14,926 nt of DNA from Volvariella volvacea V23. Lineage: Eukaryota > Basidiomycota > Agaricomycetes > Agaricales > Pluteaceae. This document shows, one piece after another, positions 9,581-14,926 of this stretch. The notes under the pieces are model-generated. The model ran no database searches and had not been told where the DNA came from. It saw nothing but the letters and a program-made list of their open reading frames with translations. The stretch covers positions 124,000-138,925 of the forward strand of contig KB722742.1 in NCBI GenBank assembly GCA_000349905.1, in the 5' to 3' direction. Made by a program: the position numbers and the translations under genes. The number at the start of each line of letters is the position of its first letter. The first letter of the stretch is position 1.

Positions 9581-12500
9581 ATGCCTCCTCAGAGCTTTCG
9601 TGAGCGCTCAGATTTGACCAAACAAATCAAGAGCATACTTGATGACTATCAGTTCGGAATACCAATTCTAAGGGAATTACTGCAAAATTCTGATGACGCC
9701 AAGGCCACAACTCAGGTATGTTGTTGGCTAGCTTATCTGAGTCCGTAAAAGTGAGGGTTTTAAATGCTTAGACCTTTGTCCTGGATTGTCGCGTGCATGG
9801 CAGCAAAACACTCGCGCATCATAGTCTCGCCGAGTGCCAGGGTCCTGCTTTGCTGGAAATAAATGATTCCGTCTTCAAAGACCCTGAGGACTGGGATGCA
9901 CTGCGAAGAATTCATAGGTCTAACAAAGTCTTTGATGAAAGGCATTTATACGAAGCAAAAATTATAAGTTCATTTTAAAATGTATTATCATAGCAAAACC
10001 GGAAAGTACGGATTAGGTTTCCGCGCAAACTATCACGTGCGTATTCTATTATCAAAGCTAATATTTTGTGACTGATATCTCTCATAGCTCACAGATAACC
10101 CACACGTTCTCTCCGGTGATCGCTTGTATATCACTGATCCACATGAGCGCTTTCCTCATGCGTTGAATGGAGGAGGTTATTTCTCTCTGAGGGAGGGGGA
10201 TGGGCTCATTTACCCAGATCACTTTGAGGCATTTAGCGGAGCAGGTGTTCATCCAACCATGCCTTATATCGACAAGACCATCGTAAGGTTGCCGCTGCGT
10301 ACCCCCGACCAAGCGAAGAGAAGTGAAATCTGCAATATCTCGACATCCCCACAGAGCATCAGGGATTTGTTTCAAGACTTTATCGACAACGAGTTGGAGA
10401 TCGTTCTGCTCTTCTTGAAGCACGTCAGGACTATTTATTTCGAAGAAATAGGAGAGGATGGAATCCCCAAATTTTTGGCAAAGGCGTCCGTGGAGGAGAT
10501 ATCAGATACTCGACTATTATCTAAGGAGACAGATCATACATCTGAGACCTTCCTCGTCAATTACGCGACGAGCAAGGTCATATCTCATTGTGAGCGTGCA
10601 ATATGGCGTATGTATCGACAAGCATACACCCGCTCCTATGCGAGCAAGGTACTTTCGTCAAAGCTGCCGCACAGCAAAGAAGAACTAGAAGAAGAAATGA
10701 AACACGAGAAGTTGACGGCTGATGTGGGCATGGCGTATAAGATCTTTCCACCCTCTACAACCACAGGGCGGTTATTCACATTACTTCCTCTTCCTAAGTC
10801 CATCTCGCTTGGCACTCACATTCACGTGGACTGCAACTTTGCCCTTACATCGGATAGACAACACTTGAAGAACATAGATGGCTCAAATAGCAGCAATAAG
10901 CAAGGACGTCGTGAAAGGTTCGTATACTGGTCGGTTTGTGGCAGAAACTTATCTACTCATTTACAGTCCTCTCGCAAATTGGAATAAGGTTACTTTCGAA
11001 GATTTCATTCCATCTACGTGGCCTGCGCTTCTAGAGATTCTGGCCCGCGACTTGGATAACATACGCAGAATAAGCGAACTATGGCGTGCATGGCCTGATA
11101 ATGCTGCTGTGAATGGAACAGGGCAATGCTACTGGGAAGGCCTTTTGAGCTCTATTGTTGATTGCGTTTCACAGAAAAACATGGAAGTATTCCCAACCTT
11201 TGAGGGAAATGGGTTAGTTTCGATAAATGACGCGTATTTGATTGGCCCAAGGGACGCCAATGGCACATGCCCAGCCCAACTCCTCTTAAAGCTTGGACTC
11301 CCAATCATTGCTGCTCCTTCGGATTCTTTGTACGAGCTGCTTCGGCATCACAGTCGGAATCTCAATTCAAGCACGGTATCAAAATGGTTGAAGGTATGTA
11401 AAGCAGTTGGCATTGCTGTTCGGTTGAGTACTCATAAGTCTCAGTCACGCACTCACGTATTGGAACAATGCTCCTCCGACCAGATTGATACAATATTGGA
11501 GTACCTTTTACCCTCAAATTCATCCAGGCCGGATTTAGGTCCCGTTTTAGGATTACCCCTCATCCCGCTGGCTTCAGGACAACGGGTGTCTCTCAGTGAC
11601 AAACCCTTCTCTCCACTCCACGTGGGGCGGGATCTAACTAGTGGTGCTATTGAAGCCTGGACGAGATTGGGCATTCCCTTCCTCCATCAGCGCATTTCAC
11701 GTGAACTGCTGGGCCAATTCAGCGTGTCCTTGTACAGCGACGTCGATTTCTTTTTGGATCAAGTCAACGTGTTGTACATTCCTCGTCTTAGCCCCGCAGA
11801 TTGGGAAGAGATCAGATACTCCCTCTCAGCTCGCAAGATCACTGACCCACTTCATCCCAACTCGTTGGGAATCTATAAGCAATTTCACATATTTCCAATA
11901 TACGAGAACGTAACTGAGATCTCTAACCAGCATTATAGTGCCTCCACCAAGCGTCGAGGGCCAATTCAAGGCGATTACCTATTTGTACATTCACCGACTT
12001 GTCCCATTCCCATTTCACGCAATCCTACAACGTTTATCGATGCGCAAATTGAGAAGGGATTGTGTCAACCTCTTGGTACATTGTCATTCGAGGTGCTTGA
12101 GGAATTGGACCTTCTTAAGATGTCCCTCGACAATTGGGACTTCCAACCACCTCATTTACAGAAGCTTTTCATTCCAAGGATTCTCGCAAGGCTTGCAGAC
12201 ATGCCGTCACACATCAAAAAGCTACAAGGCATTCCATTTATTCCTGTTGGGGGTTATAATCTTCCTCCTCGCGACGTCATTGACCCCAACTCGCACATTT
12301 TCAACCTGTACGATGACGAAGACCACCCTACGGGTGAATATTCTCCGGGCTCGCCACTGCTGCAGCTATGTAGCACCCATAGTCTATTATGTGACGAGTT
12401 GACAGCAGAACGGCTTCAAGATAGGATCAAGTGGATATCGGTTAATGCTCCAGGTTCTCATCCAAAAGCCAAGCACCTGTTAAAGATATTGGACACGTCA

Positions 12501-14330
12501 TGGGTGGATGGTTTCGATACCGTTTTGGATCAATGCAAATCCCTGGTTTGGGTTCCAAACGATACTGGAGAGCTGGCTCAACTAGATGTCTGCTTCTTCA
12601 ACGATCTCGCTGGCTACAATTTTAGACACAGCAAGTATGTCCACTCAGTCACACGGTGCATGTCTCCCTCTCTTGCTTCAAAGCTCGGAATTCCTTGCCT
12701 CAGTTCAATTCTGGCAGAAGAGGATGACGAGGTTGAAGAATCCATGAATGTGGAATTAATGAACCGTATTCAGGCGGTTTTGAACGATTATGACATCAAA
12801 TATGCCATAAATGAATTTTTGGCTAACGCGCATGATGCAGGTGCTAGGGAGTTTTCCATGATGTTAGATAATGCGAGATACAGGAGCGGTCCGGGTGAAC
12901 GTCTAATTTCAGAAGCGCTAGATAATTTACTTTCACGACCAGCATTGATAATTTACAACAATGCTAAGTTTACGGAAGAAGATTTCAAGGGAATTCTCGA
13001 GATTGACAAAGGAGGGAAACGAAAGGATAGCGATACCATCGGCCGCTACGGATTGGGTGCTTTGTCTTTGTTCCACTTCACGGATGTATGGATCAATTTA
13101 TAGCGGTCCTAGGAGGTGCTGACAGGAGACAATTAGGTGGCAACAATAATTTCTGGAGAACAGGTCCTCTTTCTGGATCCAACTGGAGAGTACCTCCCAC
13201 CGATACAGGATCGTAAGAGGACAGCATACAAACGAAGCATTAAGTCTTTGTACAAGTGGGTCATTACTTTCCCAACTGCGTTATACTAGAAATATACTGT
13301 GAACTACAGGAGTTCGGCGTCATATCTGAGTCCGTTCATCGGCAAATATGACTGTCATATCTCTCAGGATGACTACTCCTATAACGGTGTCAGTCTCAGG
13401 TCTTTCTTTCTAAAGTATATGCTAAGTTTTTCATAGACGATGTTTCGCCTTCCGTTGTTATCTTCCTCGAAATGGCCAGAAGATCGAGATCCTATGAGCG
13501 CAGAAATTTGCCGTTCCCTCCTCGATGGATACTACAACCTCGCTCGTGATGCGTTGATATTTATGATTTTTACGCGAATTGATGCTTGCATCAAGCACAC
13601 CAACAGGTCAGACAAGCTATTATGGGAGGTCAAGGCGACTAGGAAGGATATGAGCAGTGAAGTGCAGATGAAAGAAGTCAGCATTTTTCGGAATGGCCCA
13701 TATCCAGAGGAGACGTGGCTTGTTGCCACCAACGAGTCCCAGATACCAGAGAGTTTCATAAACTCGCTGCCCTACCGACTCAAAGTCCGTGGTTTCATTG
13801 CGTTACAAATGGCGTTTTCTAGAAGGCCTTTGGAAGCAAACCACTACCTCTTCTCTGCTCTTCGTTTACCGTGCCAGGTCAACATTCCTTGCTACTTTAA
13901 TGCACTGTTTTCCCTTCCATCTAGTCGTCGAGGAATTCATACCGACCTCACTTCCGATAGAAGCCAAGAGGGGGTCTCAATAAGAAAGCACTGGAATGAG
14001 TGGATATTTTCGGATGCCTTTCCTGCATTCTATATCTCCTGTCTTTCTCGATTAAAGGAGCAAGGAATGAATCCCCTCGACTACTTTCCATCAAGTGGGG
14101 AATGCAATAAGAATACGAACCTAAGTCAGATAATGACCAAGGCGTTCTATGTGCACCTTCTACAATCCGAAACCCGATTACTTAAGGCTCTGGATGGGGA
14201 ATGGTTATTTTTTAAGAAGGCTATTTCCTTGTCAAGGCTCCCAGACGATGTTTCTAGGGCGTGTGTTGTCAGTTTCCTTAAAGTCCTCCATCCTAAAGGG
14301 GTTGTAGTGCTACCAACAACGATATGTTGA
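9581..14330 (+). CDS. Sacsin-like protein with two HSP90-type ATPase modules
   Basis: Exons: 9581-9715, 9772-9941, 9994-10036, 10088-10917, 10967-13085, 13137-13255, 13310-13388, 13437-14330; all phases agree and give 1,462 residues. Introns are 48-56 nt. Module 1 has RELLQNSDDA (E32, N36, D39; the GHKL ExxxNxxDA motif), CQGPALLEINDSVF (67-80), KTGKYGLGF (103-111), LSGDRLYITDPHERFP, and the tail PLP...HIHVDCNFALTSDRQHL (about 347-375). Module 2 has INEFLANAHDAGA (E1009, N1013, D1016), LIIYNNAKF (1053-1061), TIGRYGLGALSLFHFTD (1083-1099), ISGEQVLFLDPTGEYLPP, and a tail with NALFSLPSSRRG near 1320. The linker holds repeated LGLPLIPL- and GIPFIPV-like strands typical of sacsin repeats. Known for the family: ATP-binding chaperone-like modules; human sacsin has three plus UBL, J and HEPN domains, none of which is seen here. 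A role in protein quality control is inference. Nucleotide-binding residues look intact in both modules. One donor is GC, one extra intron is possible, and the 3' end is uncertain; if the gene continues, the protein is longer. Confidence 0.85.
9942..9993 (+). other. Probable GC-AG intron in ATPase module 1
   Basis: The conserved order ...NKVFDE / SKTGKYGLGF is obtained only if a 52-nt segment beginning GCATTT and ending CATAG is removed between AG (9941) and C (9994). A canonical GT donor in the same phase exists 24 nt upstream (CATAG/GTCTAA, intron start at 9918), but its use would delete eight residues (RSNKVFDE) that the family normally keeps before the glycine box. The GC site lacks the usual GCAAGT extension, so the donor is weak, or the base may be a sequencing error or mutation of GT. 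Confidence 0.6.
11394..11444 (+). other. Possible in-frame 51-nt intron in the longest exon
   Basis: A strong donor (TTGAAG/GTATGT) at 11394 is followed 51 nt later by TCTCAG ending at 11444. The length equals two other introns of this gene. It is a multiple of three with no stop inside, so the frame is open either way. Splicing would remove 17 residues starting VCKAVGIAVRLS and join VSKWLK to SRTHVLEQ, shortening the protein to 1,445 residues. The joined version reads more like the usual helix before the ILEYLL...LGLPLIPL segment, but that is a judgement from memory. Confidence 0.5.
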
Positions 14331-14345
14331 ACAGCAGCCTTACAG

Positions 14346-14778
14346 GCGCTAGAGGCTATGGAGGTCACCTCACCTAGGAGTAGAGAGTAATGATACTTCA
14401 TATATATCTAAGGATTGGGGGGCTGGTAGGTACATGCTGGAACTATTTGTACAGAGGAGTAACAAGTGCCGTCCACCATTTTGGAAATGATGGTATCCAC
14501 ATCGGAATTGATGTGGGTCACTTCGGTGATACTTAGGATCTATCTACCTGTATCCTATGACTATCTACCATGTGTATCTAGCTGCGTATTTCTCCGTAGC
14601 ATGTGTATATTCCAAGTACCGGTCCGTATACTCAGTCCGGATAACCATAAGTCCGGTCCATATTGATGGTCCGTCCAACACAATACTCACCCACCTCAAC
14701 CTCGTCTCATACACGAAAGCTTCACCACCGCAATTTAGTGAGAAGCGGCCCCAGGTCATCTCTTCATCGGTGCTATGA
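14346..14778 (+). other. Possible 3' exons of the sacsin-like gene beyond the TGA
   Basis: After the TGA at 14328-14330 the same frame continues with coding-like residues (TAALQALEAMEVTSPRSRE) until a TAA at 14388. That TAA straddles a possible donor (GAGA/GTAATG, intron 14387-14454, 68 nt). The next segment, 14455-14525, reads GVTSAVHHFGNDGIHIGI. It either stops at TAG 14534-14536 or is spliced again (14526-14581, 56 nt, TATGACT branch-like site) into an open segment, 14582-14778, that includes ITISPVHIDGPSNTILTH and stops at TGA. The TGA at 14328 itself could be removed by an intron ending TTACAG at 14345, with in-phase donors at 14301 (45 nt), 14283 (63 nt) or 14268 (78 nt). Phases agree throughout, but no domain is recognised in this tail, and each site alone is unremarkable. 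Confidence 0.35.
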
Positions 14779-14799
14779 GATATAATTGTTTCCTATTCC

Positions 14800-14926
14800 T
14801 CAGACATAGAATGACCTTATAATATCTGTGATGGGGGTTTAAAAATCAAAGAAATAGGTACCATCTGTTACAAGTACTTACCTCTGAGATGATCTTTAGC
14901 AGGAGTAGAGTCAAATAGAGCAGTTG
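14800..14926 (-). CDS. Possible 3' end of a convergent gene running off the right edge
   Basis: On the minus strand the window opens with a frame reading TALFDSTPAKDHLR (14926-14882), followed by a full-consensus donor (CAGAG/GTAAGT). A 56-nt intron (14881-14826) ends CATCACAG, and a short last exon (14825-14800) in matching phase reads DIIRSFYV and stops at TGA. The donor strength, intron length and phase agreement are good, but only 22 residues are visible and no family can be named. If real, this gene converges tail-to-tail with the plus-strand sacsin-like gene. Confidence 0.35.

Overview
The window looks like nuclear DNA of a filamentous basidiomycete, most likely an Agaricomycete. The two confident genes are split by many short introns (about 48-58 nt, GT...AG with CTNAY-like branch sites). 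One encodes a DUF6593-type protein, a family I know mainly from Agaricomycetes. The other is a fungal sacsin-like protein. There are no bacterial-style operons, ribosome binding sites or phage genes. A narrower placement, for example Rhizoctonia/Ceratobasidium-like fungi, would be a guess.

Layout. Positions 1-4633 (about 4.6 kb) hold no gene I can support, only short open frames of the length expected by chance. A small three-exon gene runs on the minus strand from 5370 to 4634 and encodes a predicted 206-residue DUF6593-family protein, with a plausible promoter just to its right. Positions 5481-9540 are again gene-poor. They contain one exact 33-bp tandem duplication (7221-7286) and a few weak minus-strand exon candidates that I list with low confidence.

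The main gene starts at 9581 on the plus strand. At least eight exons encode a predicted 1,462-residue protein with two sacsin/Nov-type HSP90-like (GHKL) ATPase modules. Module 1 starts at the N-terminus (E32/N36/D39 motif, glycine box at 105-111). Module 2 starts near residue 995 (E1009/N1013/D1016, glycine box at 1083-1091). Each module ends with the family's typical tail (PLP... followed by an ALTSDRQ- or ALFSLPSSRR-type motif).

Four parts of this gene model need transcript data. One intron appears to have a GC donor. A second candidate intron, 51 nt long and in frame, is hidden in the longest exon. Introns in the two modules fall nine nucleotides apart at equivalent positions. The 3' end is ambiguous: a TGA closes the frame at 14330, but coding-like sequence continues in the same frame, and with plausible splicing can be followed to 14778. 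At the right edge, a minus-strand splice donor and short terminal exon suggest the end of a convergent neighbour. The two confident genes show no sign of acting together; they simply lie near each other.
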